From an uncultured Bacteroidales bacterium (GTDB lineage Bacteria > Bacteroidota > Bacteroidia > Bacteroidales > Muribaculaceae): a stretch of 53,378 bases of DNA. The translations under genes and the position numbers were made by a program. Below the pieces are notes generated by a model, which did not search any database, was not told the DNA's origin, and worked only from the letters and a program-made list of their open reading frames with translations. The stretch spans positions 1 through 53,378 of the forward strand of contig CAMWNG010000007.1 of assembly GCA_947175575.1 (NCBI GenBank). Direction: 5' to 3'. Positions 16,401 through 25,730 of the stretch are shown in pieces; position 1 is the stretch's first letter, and each line of letters opens with the position of its first letter.

Positions 16401-16916
16401 TTATTCGCTCAGTATCGAGGGAGCCACATAGGTGCGGGTAGCCATTTCACGGTCGAATGAATAGAGACCGCTACCGTTATCGCCTATGAGACGGAGGGTG
16501 TCGAGGATGCCGCGCACGTTTTCTTCTTCCTCAACCTGTTCGGTGATGAACCAGTCGAGTTTGGTGCGGGTGGCGTAGTCGTGCTCTTCTGTTGCAAGCG
16601 CATAGAGATTGTTGATCATAGCGGTCACTTTCTGCTCATGGGCAAGGGTGTCTTCAAAGGCTTCGGAGAGGCTGTTCCATGAGGTCTTCACACCATCTAT
16701 GGCTTTGAGTTCCACACGGCCGTCGCGGGCGGTGAGATAGTCCATGAGAATGGTGGCGTGAGCCGTTTCTTCCTGATTCTGCACCTTGAACCAGTTGGCC
16801 ACACCCGGCATACCGACATTAGCGAAGTGGTAGGACATCGAGAGGTAGAGGTAAGCCGACCAAAGTTCGGCATTGATCTGCGCGTTGAGCGCATCCTGAA
16901 GTTTGCTGTTGATCAT
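16401..16916 (-). CDS. ftnA: Ferritin
   Basis: 171-residue non-haem ferritin forming a four-helix bundle, 24-subunit iron store. Ferroxidase ligands are visible: Glu17 in INAELWSAYLYL, the NQEETAHATIL helix with Glu and His near 50-53, and the Glu-rich ITEQVEEEENV helix near 127. The length is typical of bacterial ferritin A, and no haem-ligand methionine pattern of bacterioferritin stands out. It converges with the preceding barrel gene on a shared terminator. No clear -7 consensus was seen upstream, so it may use another form of regulation. Confidence 0.93.
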   Translation of the reverse strand: MINSKLQDALNAQINAELWSAYLYLSMSYHFANVGMPGVANWFKVQNQEETAHATILMDYLTARDGRVELKAIDGVKTSWNSLSEAFEDTLAHEQKVTAMINNLYALATEEHDYATRTKLDWFITEQVEEEENVRGILDTLRLIGDNGSGLYSFDREMATRTYVAPSILSE

Positions 16917-16973
16917 AGTTATGTTTGTTTTTTGTCTGTATTTAAAACAATCGTTGCAGGCGTTGGTTCTTGT

Positions 16974-17020
16974 CAGAAAAAAAGTCTGCCCGGAGCGGAA
17001 ATGCTCCCCCGTGGGCAGAC
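16974..17020 (-). terminator. Intrinsic terminator of the phosphofructokinase gene
   Basis: The minus strand forms GTCTGCCC/GGGCAGAC (17020-17013 with 16991-16984), with an inner GGAGC/GCTCC stem, followed by seven T residues (16983-16977). It ends the upstream minus-strand gene before ferritin. Confidence 0.85.
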
Positions 17021-17060
17021 TTGCAAGCTGTGAGTCGGGAATATCGTGAGACGGCGTCGC

Positions 17061-18713
17061 TTATTTGCCCTTATGCTCGTAGAGCAGGGTGAGCGAGGGC
17101 TGGTCGCACACCTCGGCCGGACCGAAATACTGGATGGGGCCGGGGTAGATGTAGCAGGTGTTCATCGCCCAGTCATCGCGCTGCGATGCGAACTTCTGGA
17201 AGGGTGCTCCGTCAAGACGTACGAGGGCTTTCTGGATAACGGGTTTGTCCTCGCCGTTGCGGTGTTCGATGTTCATCATCATGGTGATGGGTATGCCGCC
17301 TGCGGTCCATTGTACCGAGGGTTTCACAAGATTGCGAATCGAGGACATGTAGCCGGTTACACCTGCATTGATCAGGCATGCGGCGTTGTAGCCCAGAGCG
17401 TAGCAGTAGTCGGCGTCGAAGTTGGAGGGATCGGCGCAGCGGCCTTCGTAGCCGAAGAAGTGATGGAGGGCAGAGAATTTACCGTCGTATTCGCCTGCTT
17501 TTGCCATTTCCTTGAGACGGTTGCCGACCATTTCGCTGAGGAGTTTTTCGGTCTCGATCAGTGAAACCTGCACGTTGCCGTGGGGGTCGCGGTCAAGCAT
17601 GAGCTGACGGGCCACGTTGGCGGGAAGGCTGTTGAGGGTTTCTACGTTTTCGGGCGAGAGATGTCCCTTGATGAAATCCTCGAGTTTGGCGCCTGAAAGG
17701 TGTGCTGTCTCATCTGCGTTCTTGGCAAGCACGTTGTTGAGTTCGGCGATGAGCTTCTTGATGGCGGGAATGAATTCGATGAGACCTTCCGGAATGAGGA
17801 CTGTGCCGAAGTTGTTGCCGTAACGTGCACGGGCAGCCACAACGTCGGCGATGCTGTTCACGACATCGGTGAGGCTCTGGTTCTTGGCCTCCACTTCCTC
17901 GGAGATTATGCAGATGTTGGGCTGGGTCTGGAGAGCACATTCGAGCGCGATGTGGCTGGCTGAGCGTCCCATGAGTTTCACGAAGTGCCAGTATTTCTTG
18001 GCGGAGTTGCAGTCGCGCTGGATGTTACCGATAACTTCCGAATAAACTTTGGTCGCTGTGTCGAAGCCGAATGATGTTTCGATGCATTCGTTTTTGAGGT
18101 CGCCGTCGATTGTTTTGGGGCAGCCGATCACCTGCACACCGGCGTCGATGCTCTTGTAGTATTCGGCGAGCACGGCTGCGTTTGTGTTGGAGTCGTCGCC
18201 GCCGATGATAACCAGAGCGGTGATTCCGAGTTCCTTGCAGATTTCAAGACCTTTGTCGAACTGGTCTTTCTTTTCGAGTTTGGTGCGTCCTGAACCGATG
18301 ATGTCGAAGCCGCCTGTGTTGCGGTATTCATCGATGATAGCGGATGTCAGTTCGATGTATTTATGGTCGACAAGACCGCCGGGACCCATGAGGAAACCGA
18401 AAAGGCGGCTGTCGCGGTGGATTTTCTTGATACCGTCGAACAGGCCGCTGATTACGTTATGTCCGCCGGGAGCCTGGCCGCCTGACAGAATCACGCCTAC
18501 ATTGACGGGTTTGCCGGCAGAGGGGTTGGGGTTCTTTTCGAATTTCAGTTCGGGGAGACCGTAAGTGTTGGGGAAGAGCTGATGGATTTCTTCCTGATTG
18601 GCAACAGACTGGGTGGGTTTACCTTCCACAGCCTTGACGGCACCGGTCAGAACGATGGGGAGTTTGGGTTGATAAGCCGCACGGGCTTTTTGCAGGGGAC
18701 TCTTTTTCATCAA
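17061..18713 (-). CDS. pfp: Pyrophosphate-dependent phosphofructokinase
   Basis: 550 residues, the long PPi-dependent form. It phosphorylates fructose 6-phosphate with pyrophosphate (reversible glycolytic step). Motifs: the phosphate-binding loop [36 protein letters not shown], where the Asp pair in GGDD is typical of PPi use rather than [13 protein letters not shown], carrying the catalytic TIDGD loop; and [19 protein letters not shown]. The length of about 550 and the inserted C-terminal region match the Bacteroides/plant-type long group. A TAACTTTG box (minus, 18811-18804) lies about 90 bases upstream, without a clear -33 partner. Confidence 0.95.
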   Translation of the reverse strand: MMKKSPLQKARAAYQPKLPIVLTGAVKAVEGKPTQSVANQEEIHQLFPNTYGLPELKFEKNPNPSAGKPVNVGVILSGGQAPGGHNVISGLFDGIKKIHRDSRLFGFLMGPGGLVDHKYIELTSAIIDEYRNTGGFDIIGSGRTKLEKKDQFDKGLEICKELGITALVIIGGDDSNTNAAVLAEYYKSIDAGVQVIGCPKTIDGDLKNECIETSFGFDTATKVYSEVIGNIQRDCNSAKKYWHFVKLMGRSASHIALECALQTQPNICIISEEVEAKNQSLTDVVNSIADVVAARARYGNNFGTVLIPEGLIEFIPAIKKLIAELNNVLAKNADETAHLSGAKLEDFIKGHLSPENVETLNSLPANVARQLMLDRDPHGNVQVSLIETEKLLSEMVGNRLKEMAKAGEYDGKFSALHHFFGYEGRCADPSNFDADYCYALGYNAACLINAGVTGYMSSIRNLVKPSVQWTAGGIPITMMMNIEHRNGEDKPVIQKALVRLDGAPFQKFASQRDDWAMNTCYIYPGPIQYFGPAEVCDQPSLTLLYEHKGK

Positions 18714-18882
18714 AAAGTGACTATAAAATGTTGTATTAAGTTCATTATAAACAGATTGGCTCTCGGTTGAGTGCCATAGGCTCTGACTAAGCCAATTTGG
18801 TTACAAAGTTAGTAATTTTTTTTGAAATGCCGCCGTGCAGCAGTTGAAAAAATATGCCCGTAGGATTTTTATGATATAAACA

Positions 18883-19953
18883 TCATTTGCGACAGTGGTC
18901 TATTATGTACTGCACGGCCGGCTCGGGTCCACCCGCCAGAGGGCTGACCTGCATTTTGACGGTCGGCGGATTTTTCTGGAGCTCCTTGGCATCTTCCACG
19001 GTGAGATGCTCTATTTCCACGGGATATATCTCATAATATCCGTACATGTGTACAGGCGCGTCAGTCCGGAATGCTTTCTTGATCCACTTGCCCCGACCTG
19101 TGATATCAAAGGTGAACGTCGCGGATAAGATGTCCGCAGCCGAATATGAGGCGGGCGCCGACGGGCGTACAATCTTGTTGCTCTGGAATTCGGTGATGTC
19201 CATTGTGAACCCTAACAGTTTGAATATCATTGGCGAAAGGCGGTGATCTTTGTTATCCGCGAGATAGTCGTCATGGATGCTGATGAGTTCGCCATCACGG
19301 CGCACAACTTCCTTTATGCCGTATTTACCGGCAACAGTGTCTGATTTTATTTCCACGCGTCCGGAGGGAAAATTGATGAGTTGTTCCCATGAGATTGATG
19401 TATCCCGGAAATCGGGGCGAAAAATGCTGTCAAGTCCGCTGCTGTCTGTCACGCGTGAGTAAAGGCGAGAGCACAGGAATCTCGGAGAGCCTGATGACTT
19501 GAAGCCTTTTACTTTGCCGTCGGTGAGAAAAAAATCACCCATGTGTTCGTTGAAAGATATAATGGTATTCTCACCCGATTCGCCGCTGACATATTCCCTG
19601 AAGTAGCAGATGATGTGTGTGACGGGACGGTCGGCCGGCGACACCACCACTTCTTCAAGAGGATATGCGCAACGAGTCATCGCGGCTGAACACGTTCCGG
19701 CTGCGCATTGCAGCGGTTCGTAACCCATACATTTTATTGTGACAGGAAAACGGCTGTTGTCATCGATGGTTATGGCCCCGTTATCGTCGGTAAGTCCGAT
19801 AATCGTGCCTGTTTGCGAGAATATCGTGGCATATGGAATCGGCTGGGAGTCTTCTGCGTCCACAACCCGGATGACTTCGATTGCGAAGGCTCGGAGAAAA
19901 CTTAATAATGAAAATATTACGATGAAAGCAAGTCTGGGCATTGTCGCATTCAA
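18883..19953 (-). CDS. Exported protein with carboxypeptidase-regulatory-like domain
   Basis: 356 residues; function not recognised. A signal peptide (to about residue 25, ...LRAFA) is followed by a CarboxypepD_reg-like beta-sandwich (about 26-100: IRVVDAEDSQPIPYATIFSQTG...LTDDNGAITIDD...CMGYEPL). The remaining ~250 residues resemble uncharacterised Bacteroidetes surface proteins that follow this domain. The family usually sits in the periplasm or at the outer membrane. ATG 19953 is used; 19941 is a second in-frame choice that keeps the signal peptide. A TAACTTTG box (minus, 20001-19994) lies about 40 bases upstream, so this is probably a single-gene unit. Confidence 0.7.
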   Translation of the reverse strand: MNATMPRLAFIVIFSLLSFLRAFAIEVIRVVDAEDSQPIPYATIFSQTGTIIGLTDDNGAITIDDNSRFPVTIKCMGYEPLQCAAGTCSAAMTRCAYPLEEVVVSPADRPVTHIICYFREYVSGESGENTIISFNEHMGDFFLTDGKVKGFKSSGSPRFLCSRLYSRVTDSSGLDSIFRPDFRDTSISWEQLINFPSGRVEIKSDTVAGKYGIKEVVRRDGELISIHDDYLADNKDHRLSPMIFKLLGFTMDITEFQSNKIVRPSAPASYSAADILSATFTFDITGRGKWIKKAFRTDAPVHMYGYYEIYPVEIEHLTVEDAKELQKNPPTVKMQVSPLAGGPEPAVQYIIDHCRK

Positions 19954-20035
19954 TTTTTGGAAAATTACAATAATCGTAAAATTTGAGACATTGCAAAGTT
20001 AATAAAAATGTGACGAATCTCACATGAATAGGTAT

Positions 20036-20066
20036 AAAAAAACAGCGTCGGAAATTTTTCCGACGC
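20036..20066 (-). terminator. Terminator of the initiator tRNA gene
   Basis: On the minus strand a GCGTCGG/CCGACGC stem (20066-20060 with 20051-20045) is followed after two bases by seven T residues (20042-20036), 5 bases beyond the tRNA 3' end. Confidence 0.85.
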
Positions 20067-20070
20067 TTAG

Positions 20071-20142
20071 TGGCGGGAGAAGGATTCGAACCTCCGACCT
20101 CTGGGTTATGAGCCCAGTGAGCTACCACTGCTCTATCCCGCA
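20071..20142 (-). tRNA. Initiator tRNA-Met (anticodon CAU)
   Basis: A full cloverleaf reads on the minus strand: acceptor stem, D-arm GAGC/GCTC, anticodon loop CTCATAA, and T-arm with the TTCGAAT loop. The initiator hallmarks are present: three G:C pairs at the base of the anticodon stem (GGG/CCC), a purine at position 11 paired with U24, and no Watson-Crick pair at 1:72 (U1, C72). The CCA end is not encoded. It has its own promoter and terminator. Confidence 0.93.
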
Positions 20143-20155
20143 TTGTTTTACGATG

Positions 20156-20187
20156 CAAAGTTACAGCTTTTAGGTGTATCGTGCAAG
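20156..20187 (-). promoter_or_regulatory. Promoter of the initiator tRNA
   Basis: On the minus strand, CTTG (20187-20184), 20 bases, then TAACTTTG (20163-20156). The tRNA 5' end lies 14 bases downstream. Confidence 0.7.
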
Positions 20188-20212
20188 TGCTTTAACACAC
20201 ATTAACGTGACG

Positions 20213-20243
20213 CGAAGCCGCCGTCAACATGACGGCGGCTTCG
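20213..20243 (-). terminator. Strong hairpin after the DUF5723 gene
   Basis: A perfect 13-bp GC-rich stem (20213-20225 with 20231-20243; core AAGCCGCCGTC) with a 5-base loop, about 48 bases past the DUF5723 stop. It lacks a clear U tract on either strand, so it may stabilise the 3' end or be a weak terminator. Confidence 0.5.
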
Positions 20244-20290
20244 ACAGTATTGCTTCTCAGACGTTTATGATACAGACGTCCGGAAAATCT

Positions 20291-21667
20291 TTAGAAGGGG
20301 AAGTTCATGCCCAGAGTAACCGATGCGTTTGAACTGAGCGGAGCGTACTGTTTGGCGAGTTTGCCCAAGGTGTGGTCCATGCCCAGGAAGAAGTTGAAAC
20401 CGGTAACATGAACATTAGCCATCCACCCGAACGATGTGCCGTAGGTGCCGAAGGCTACATTGGCGTCAGCCGAGAAGCACTTCACGGGATTCACGTTGGC
20501 TGAGATGCGCACTTCGCTCCAAGTGTATCGACCGGCCAGGCGGGTCGAAGACAGCAGGCCGAAGTGCAATTTGCGATATACGGGAAGTTCGTATTCGGCG
20601 CCGAAGTTGAGGGTCGCGGCCATTGTGTGGTTGCGCGAGTTGACGGTGCCGAGGTCGGAGAGCTGGTAGAGGGTCTCGAAGTTGTCACGGAGACGGTCCC
20701 ATTCATTCGAGAATGAATTGTCAGCGTTGCCGTCGGCGCTGAAGATGTAGGCGTTGGTGTTTACGGTGCGGTCGCCTTCGGTGGATGCATAGTGAGCATT
20801 GCTCAGGTTCATCCAGCCGAGATCGAGCACAGCGGCCGAGAATGTGAAGTCGGTCCACTTGTAAGTGGCGCCGAGATCGACGGCCATACCGAAGCCCTGG
20901 GTGGAGAAGTTGCCGTCGCCGTCCATATTCATGCCGGAGACATATTCGCGATTCTCCTTGCTCATCTTGGTTTCGAACTGGAATTTGGGCAGGTTTACAT
21001 AAACATCAGCATTGGTGAGAGCGGTCCATCCATCCTCGCCGAGGGTAAGGTGCGCATCGTTGAAGCGAGCGTCGACATCAGCGAACGGAACGAGGAATTT
21101 GAGAGCGGCGCCCACTCGAAGACCGGGAACCTGCTTGATATCGTGCGAATGGTTGAGCGCGAGTTCCGCATAGCCGGTGGCGCTGGCGCAGAGATTCTTG
21201 ATGTCGTAGGTGCTGTTGGTCACGCCTTCCTTCACAAGAGAGAAGAAGGATTTGGGCACTATTACGTTAGCGTCGGCGCGGGCGTTGAGGCTGACGGTAT
21301 TGTATCCTTTGAACGCCTTGAAGCCGACGGATATGATGTTTTCGCGGAGGTTGACGCCGAGACGGTTTTTAGCCGAGAAGCCTTTCATGGCCTGCTCAAC
21401 ACCGATATTCGGATTGGTAAAGAGTACTGTCTTGCCGTCTACGGTGTAAAGCACGTCCTTGAGGTGCAGATTACCGCGGGCCGCTACATTGAGATTGCCG
21501 AGGCCGGGCATGGATACGAATCCTTTGTCGTTGCCCATGGCCGGGTTCATCTGATAGCGGTAGGTATAGTTCTCCAGGAAGTAGCCTGAATTGGTGTTCT
21601 GTGCTGACGCGTTGAGGGTGAAAGCTGCCAAGCCACCCAGTACGAGTATACGAGCTATAGTTTTCAT
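20291..21667 (-). CDS. DUF5723 family outer-membrane protein
   Basis: 458 residues with a signal peptide ending ...NASAQ. The mature protein is made of alternating beta strands, opens with NSGYFLENYTYRYQMNPAMG and ends in an aromatic residue (MNFPF), all consistent with an outer-membrane barrel. It matches the DUF5723 family of Bacteroidetes, whose role is not established. The family has a FadL/PorV-like look, which is inference. It begins 17 bases after the stop of a large lipoprotein gene, so the two are cotranscribed and may work together at the outer membrane. Confidence 0.75.
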   Translation of the reverse strand: MKTIARILVLGGLAAFTLNASAQNTNSGYFLENYTYRYQMNPAMGNDKGFVSMPGLGNLNVAARGNLHLKDVLYTVDGKTVLFTNPNIGVEQAMKGFSAKNRLGVNLRENIISVGFKAFKGYNTVSLNARADANVIVPKSFFSLVKEGVTNSTYDIKNLCASATGYAELALNHSHDIKQVPGLRVGAALKFLVPFADVDARFNDAHLTLGEDGWTALTNADVYVNLPKFQFETKMSKENREYVSGMNMDGDGNFSTQGFGMAVDLGATYKWTDFTFSAAVLDLGWMNLSNAHYASTEGDRTVNTNAYIFSADGNADNSFSNEWDRLRDNFETLYQLSDLGTVNSRNHTMAATLNFGAEYELPVYRKLHFGLLSSTRLAGRYTWSEVRISANVNPVKCFSADANVAFGTYGTSFGWMANVHVTGFNFFLGMDHTLGKLAKQYAPLSSNASVTLGMNFPF

Positions 21668-21684
21668 ATTAATAATGTGGGGGC

Positions 21685-23571
21685 TTAGAATTTGGTGATA
21701 TAGTAACCGCTCACGCGAGCTTTGATGTTCTTGAGTACGATCTGCTGGTCGGTCGACAGGGCCTCACCGTTGTTAGCGCCGATGATACGCGCCTCATAGC
21801 GTACACCGTCCACATGCTGAACCTTACCCTGGCCGTTCTGAATCTGCATTACGATGGTGAGATCCTGGCCGTTTGTGTCGGGAAGGAGATGGTCATACTC
21901 CTGACCGTTGACTTTGACGGTAGATACTATCTTGACGTCGGGGATATCATTGCCATTGCGGTCCAGGGGATAAGCGGAAAGTTCGACAGCCACGGGTACA
22001 TCGCTGTCGGCTGATGCAGTGACGGTGAGAGCTTCGATTACGAGATTGTCCTCGGAGTCTTCGGAGAACCAGCCGTCGGTCTTGTCAGAGTAAGTGATTA
22101 CGCTGCCGTCCTGAAGGGCAAGCGGTGCCACAAGCTTATATTTGCCTTCCACTCCGGGGATATGTCCGGGCTTATTGCATGAGGGAGAGGAGTGTGTCTC
22201 GTCAGTGGCGAGCTTGAAATCAACCACCGGCTGTGAGGGAATTCGGGGATTGTCAAGTGTGATGCCGATAGATGAGGGTAGGGTGGATGTGGCACCGTCG
22301 GCGGTGGCAAGCAGATTGCCGAGGTTGGCGTACTGTATCCAGTCTTTTTCAGGATTGATGTCGTAGCCGTCAGGTACGGCCAGTCCGTCTTTTGAAGGAG
22401 ACAGAACGAAATCGTAGGGGCCGGCGATTCCCTTGTCGGGGTTAACAACTATTTCACTGCCGAGGGGGAAGGGTATAGCGGAAGCGTTGTCTCGATAAGC
22501 CGTGAGGGTGAGACCGGAATTGTATGAAAGTCCGTAATTGCCTACGGGATCGTTGAGGCTCAGATAGATCTGAGGATTGCTGAGACGGATGTCAGTGCCG
22601 GGCTTGGATAGGAAGTCGGGAATATCCGAAAGGCTGATAGGTGCGATATCCATTCCGTCCAGATTATACTGAATTCGGCCTGTCAAAGCGGTGATGACCA
22701 TATCGGTGAGGGTATAGTCGACACGGAATCTCAGGTTTTCGGGCAGGGGAACAGGCACCCCGTTCACTAATTTGGGCGCGATGGTCAGCAGACCGGAGAG
22801 CACTTTGAATTCTCCTTCGAAGTCAATGTTATGGTTGACGATCCGGCAGCCGGCTTGTTCGAAATTCACGCCTACGGCAACGAGTTTGGCGTCAAGATAC
22901 GGATCTCCGGTGGTGACTTCGGCGCGCGCGAGCACCCACAAGCCTGTTTCCGGGTCATATTCTCCATCAGAAGAGCTCTTGTCTATCTTTAGACCTTTGG
23001 GCATCTGTATGTGGAGATCGGTGAACACGATTGACTGTACTTTTCCGTCGACGTTCATGGCAGTGAGATGTGCCTTGAACACGAGTGGCTCGATAGCTGC
23101 ATAATCTATCTGCTCGATGGCGGGATCGATATTTTGGGCAGCATAGTTGAAATCGTCACCCATATTCACTATCTCATAGGTGCAGCTGAAGTCATCGGCT
23201 ACACCGGCAGCCTTGCGGCGTGCGTTCTCAGCCATTATCTGTGAGAGGGTTTCCTCGGAGGAATTCAGAGTGGGATGCGCGCAGGTGAAGCTTTTGATTA
23301 CGATTTCTTTAGATGAAAAGCTTCCTGACTCTGTGAGCGCATACACGTCTTTTCCGTCAATATTGATCGGTTTGATCTTGCTGTCCTCATCGTATGTGAT
23401 GATGTTTCCCAGCGTAACGTCTTCGATGTTGACAGGAAGCACAAGGTCATCCACTGTCAGTTTTGTGGTGGTGTCGATGTCTGACAAGTCATACTTGTCG
23501 TCCACACACCCTGTGGCGGCTATTGCCATTGCCGACACCAAAACAGGGAGATAAAGTTTTGAATGATTCAT
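21685..23571 (-). CDS. Large beta-rich lipoprotein, function unknown
   Basis: 628 residues. A type II signal peptide ends in AATGC, making Cys22 the lipidated residue; the following DDKYDLSDID has an acidic start, often seen in exported Bacteroidetes lipoproteins. The rest shows repeated beta-sandwich-like blocks (VFTDLHIQMPKGLKI, TLTDMVITALTGRIQYNLDG, TVTASADSDVPVAVEL) with no catalytic motif that I recognise. It is first in a two-gene unit with a DUF5723 barrel and has a well-formed promoter. A structural or binding role on the outer membrane is the cautious guess. Confidence 0.7.
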   Translation of the reverse strand: MNHSKLYLPVLVSAMAIAATGCVDDKYDLSDIDTTTKLTVDDLVLPVNIEDVTLGNIITYDEDSKIKPINIDGKDVYALTESGSFSSKEIVIKSFTCAHPTLNSSEETLSQIMAENARRKAAGVADDFSCTYEIVNMGDDFNYAAQNIDPAIEQIDYAAIEPLVFKAHLTAMNVDGKVQSIVFTDLHIQMPKGLKIDKSSSDGEYDPETGLWVLARAEVTTGDPYLDAKLVAVGVNFEQAGCRIVNHNIDFEGEFKVLSGLLTIAPKLVNGVPVPLPENLRFRVDYTLTDMVITALTGRIQYNLDGMDIAPISLSDIPDFLSKPGTDIRLSNPQIYLSLNDPVGNYGLSYNSGLTLTAYRDNASAIPFPLGSEIVVNPDKGIAGPYDFVLSPSKDGLAVPDGYDINPEKDWIQYANLGNLLATADGATSTLPSSIGITLDNPRIPSQPVVDFKLATDETHSSPSCNKPGHIPGVEGKYKLVAPLALQDGSVITYSDKTDGWFSEDSEDNLVIEALTVTASADSDVPVAVELSAYPLDRNGNDIPDVKIVSTVKVNGQEYDHLLPDTNGQDLTIVMQIQNGQGKVQHVDGVRYEARIIGANNGEALSTDQQIVLKNIKARVSGYYITKF

Positions 23572-23641
23572 ATAGTTAAGTTAAGAATAATCAGGCGAAT
23601 GCAACGTGGTTAGAATATACTGTACCTTGAATTTTTGACTG

Positions 23642-23672
23642 CAAATTTAGCGTTTTTTAATAAGACCACAAA
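23642..23672 (-). promoter_or_regulatory. Promoter of the lipoprotein/DUF5723 pair
   Basis: On the minus strand TTTG (23672-23669), 19 bases, TAAATTTG (23649-23642). The transcript would start about 65 bases before the lipoprotein ATG. Confidence 0.65.
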
Positions 23673-23779
23673 ATTATTAACCTAATAAATCTTGTCAAAA
23701 CACGTTTTTCCGGATGAATTTCACGGTAATCCGTGAGACGCTAAGCCCCCGTTCCTTAACAAATATTGGAGAACGGGAT

Positions 23780-24229
23780 CTAAAGTTCCGAATAGAGAGG
23801 GATGCGGTCGTGGAAGGTATATCCCGATCCGTTGAAGCGGCAGCAGAAGTGATGCAAGCCGTTGGAAACCACCAGCCATGGCGCTCCGAGCACTGAATTG
23901 TAGCGTGCGATCTGGTCGAACACCTTGGCCGTGAGTGCTACTGTCGGTCGTTTGTACTCGACAATCATCAGAGGGCGTAATGCTTGAGTGAACACCACTG
24001 TGTCGCAGCGGCGTGCCGTGCCGTTTAGTGTCAGTGAATGTTCGTTGGCCATCAGTGCCGCCGGATATCCCAGATGTGCCGTGAGATAGTTTACGAATGT
24101 CTGCCTGACTTCCTCTTCCGGAGTGATCGTCACCCACCGCCGGCGCAGTGGATCGAACACCTCGAAACGGTCGCCGCTGCCGGGGCGTACCGTCGGGCGG
24201 AATGAAGGCAAATTCAGAGGCTGACTCAT
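23780..24229 (-). CDS. HsdR N-terminal-domain (PD-(D/E)XK nuclease-like) protein
   Basis: 149 residues, cytoplasmic. It matches the stand-alone 'type I restriction enzyme R protein N-terminus' family: the helical EEEVRQTFVNYLTAHLGYP entry, then the nuclease core with an Asp in RCDTVVF and the EYK motif in LMIVEYKRP. The helicase and C-terminal parts of HsdR are absent, and no HsdM or HsdS is nearby, so it is not a restriction system. The location next to a divergently transcribed holA is a familiar arrangement in Bacteroidetes and may point to a role in DNA replication or repair (inference). Confidence 0.82.
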   Translation of the reverse strand: MSQPLNLPSFRPTVRPGSGDRFEVFDPLRRRWVTITPEEEVRQTFVNYLTAHLGYPAALMANEHSLTLNGTARRCDTVVFTQALRPLMIVEYKRPTVALTAKVFDQIARYNSVLGAPWLVVSNGLHHFCCRFNGSGYTFHDRIPLYSEL

Positions 24230-24320
24230 TTTATCATTGAAGGATTAGGCAGTTTGGGAAAAACTGCGTAAATTTACGCAATTATTTTGATATATCACGT
24301 TCCCTCCACATTAAATATAT

Positions 24321-25367
24321 ATGGCAGCCGCACCATCCATCACATTCGATACCCTGAAACGACAGCTCTCCGCCGGACAATATGCTCCGGTGTATCTCCT
24401 GCACGGAGAGGAAGGCTATTATATCGATGAACTGGTGAAGCTCTTCGAACGCATACTCCCCGAGGATGAGCGTGAATATTCGCTTACCAACATCTATGCC
24501 CCTCAGGTGGCTGACGTAAAGGAGATAACGGATATCTGCCGTAGTCTGCCCATGCTGTCTGAACGGCAGGTGGTGATAGTGCGGGAGGCGCAGAACGTGA
24601 GGGCTGATTTCATTGACAAACTGGCCCCTTATGCGGCTGCGCCTGCGCCCAGCACAATTCTGGTGGTGGCATCGCGTGGCGAAAAGATAAAAGGCCGGGC
24701 CTTTGTCAAGGCCGTCAAGGCATCCGGTGTGGTGTATGAGTCTCCGAAAGTGTGGCCTAACGAGATTCCGAATCTTGCCGCCGCTTACATCCGGTCCAAA
24801 GGTATGACAGCCGGAGAGAAATCAGCCGAGTTGCTCGCCGAATATGTGGGGACATCGTTGAGCCGGCTGTATAACGAGATCGATAAACTTGCAGGGATTC
24901 TGGGACGCGGCGCTATGGTGACTCCGGAGGCTATAGAGATGCACGTAGGCATCAGCAAGGACTACAATAATTACGAACTTGTCGATGCATTAGCCGTGCG
25001 AGACGCGGCCAAAGCGATGCGTATAGTCAAGTATTTTGCGGCAAATCCCAAGGCAAATCCGTTTGTAACCACCACATCCACTCTTTTCGGATTTTTCGCT
25101 GACCTGATGCAGGGATGGTATACGCCCGACCGAAGCGACCGCGGTCTACAGGCATCCCTCGGGCTTAATCCGTACAACAGTTTCGCGTTACGCCGTATCC
25201 GCAGCGGCATGAAATCCTACAATCCCTATCAGGTCATAGAGATTCTCGACGTCCTCAGGCGCTACGATGCCGCAAGCAAAGGCGTGGGGTCGCGTATGAA
25301 TCCCTATGACGGCCTGGCCGATGCTGTCTTTCACATACTTACGGCTCCGGGTCGACTTCCGGTATGA
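24321..25367 (+). CDS. holA: DNA polymerase III delta subunit
   Basis: 348 residues. HolA opens the sliding clamp within the clamp-loader complex. The N-terminal part has the typical delta opening PVYLLHGEEGYYIDELVKLFERILP (a P-loop-like fold without a working Walker motif). The middle contains LAEYVGTSLSRLYNEIDKLAGIL, the conserved helical domain, and the C-terminal collar helices follow. Length and motif order fit the family. It is transcribed divergently from the HsdR-N gene and ends at a compact terminator. Confidence 0.92.
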   Translation: MAAAPSITFDTLKRQLSAGQYAPVYLLHGEEGYYIDELVKLFERILPEDEREYSLTNIYAPQVADVKEITDICRSLPMLSERQVVIVREAQNVRADFIDKLAPYAAAPAPSTILVVASRGEKIKGRAFVKAVKASGVVYESPKVWPNEIPNLAAAYIRSKGMTAGEKSAELLAEYVGTSLSRLYNEIDKLAGILGRGAMVTPEAIEMHVGISKDYNNYELVDALAVRDAAKAMRIVKYFAANPKANPFVTTTSTLFGFFADLMQGWYTPDRSDRGLQASLGLNPYNSFALRRIRSGMKSYNPYQVIEILDVLRRYDAASKGVGSRMNPYDGLADAVFHILTAPGRLPV

Positions 25368-25385
25368 TACCGACGCATGTCTTTT

Positions 25386-25412
25386 AGTGCTTACAATCTG
25401 TAAGCACTTTTT
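25386..25412 (+). terminator. Terminator of holA
   Basis: A 10-bp stem, AGTGCTTACA with TGTAAGCACT (25386-25395/25399-25408), closed by a 3-base loop and followed by T5. Confidence 0.85.
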
Positions 25413-25692
25413 GTGGGCGTTCATCAGCAGTTGTTCAAAAACATGCTGTATAACATCTTTTTGCAACATAGATTGTCTAAAACAGCCCTCAAAAATAGTG
25501 TTTTATAACATATAGTTTGCGAGGTTTGTATATTTAACACATTTTAATAATTTTCTAATTTTTCAGCGAATAGCTTGTATGAGCTACTTTTGGAGATGGA
25601 TTTTGTGTATTTTAAGTTAAAAAAACGATATGAAAGTTGTGGAATGTCTATCACTTCTCCATCTGCGGCATTTTTTATTACGATTTGTAAGA

Positions 25693-25724
25693 TTTGCACA
25701 GTCCAAAGTTATGACGTAACTTTG
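25693..25724 (+). promoter_or_regulatory. Promoter of the intergenic small transcript
   Basis: TTTG (25693-25696), 20 bases, TAACTTTG (25717-25724): the same boxes and spacing as the typA promoter. The predicted start is near 25731, more than 320 bases before the next known gene. Confidence 0.7.
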
Positions 25725-25730
25725 CATCGG

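Noticed and set aside
19781-20158. 125-codon minus-strand frame through the tRNA gene
   Set aside because: It translates the tRNA itself (string AHNPEVGGSNPSPATKRRK, a familiar artefact of translated tRNA genes).
20792-21589. 265-codon plus-strand frame opposite DUF5723
   Set aside because: Antisense shadow of a signal-peptide barrel gene that has an operon partner.
25630-25719. 29-codon frame upstream of the small RNA promoter
   Set aside because: It has no promoter or ribosome site and runs through the promoter boxes of the downstream transcript.
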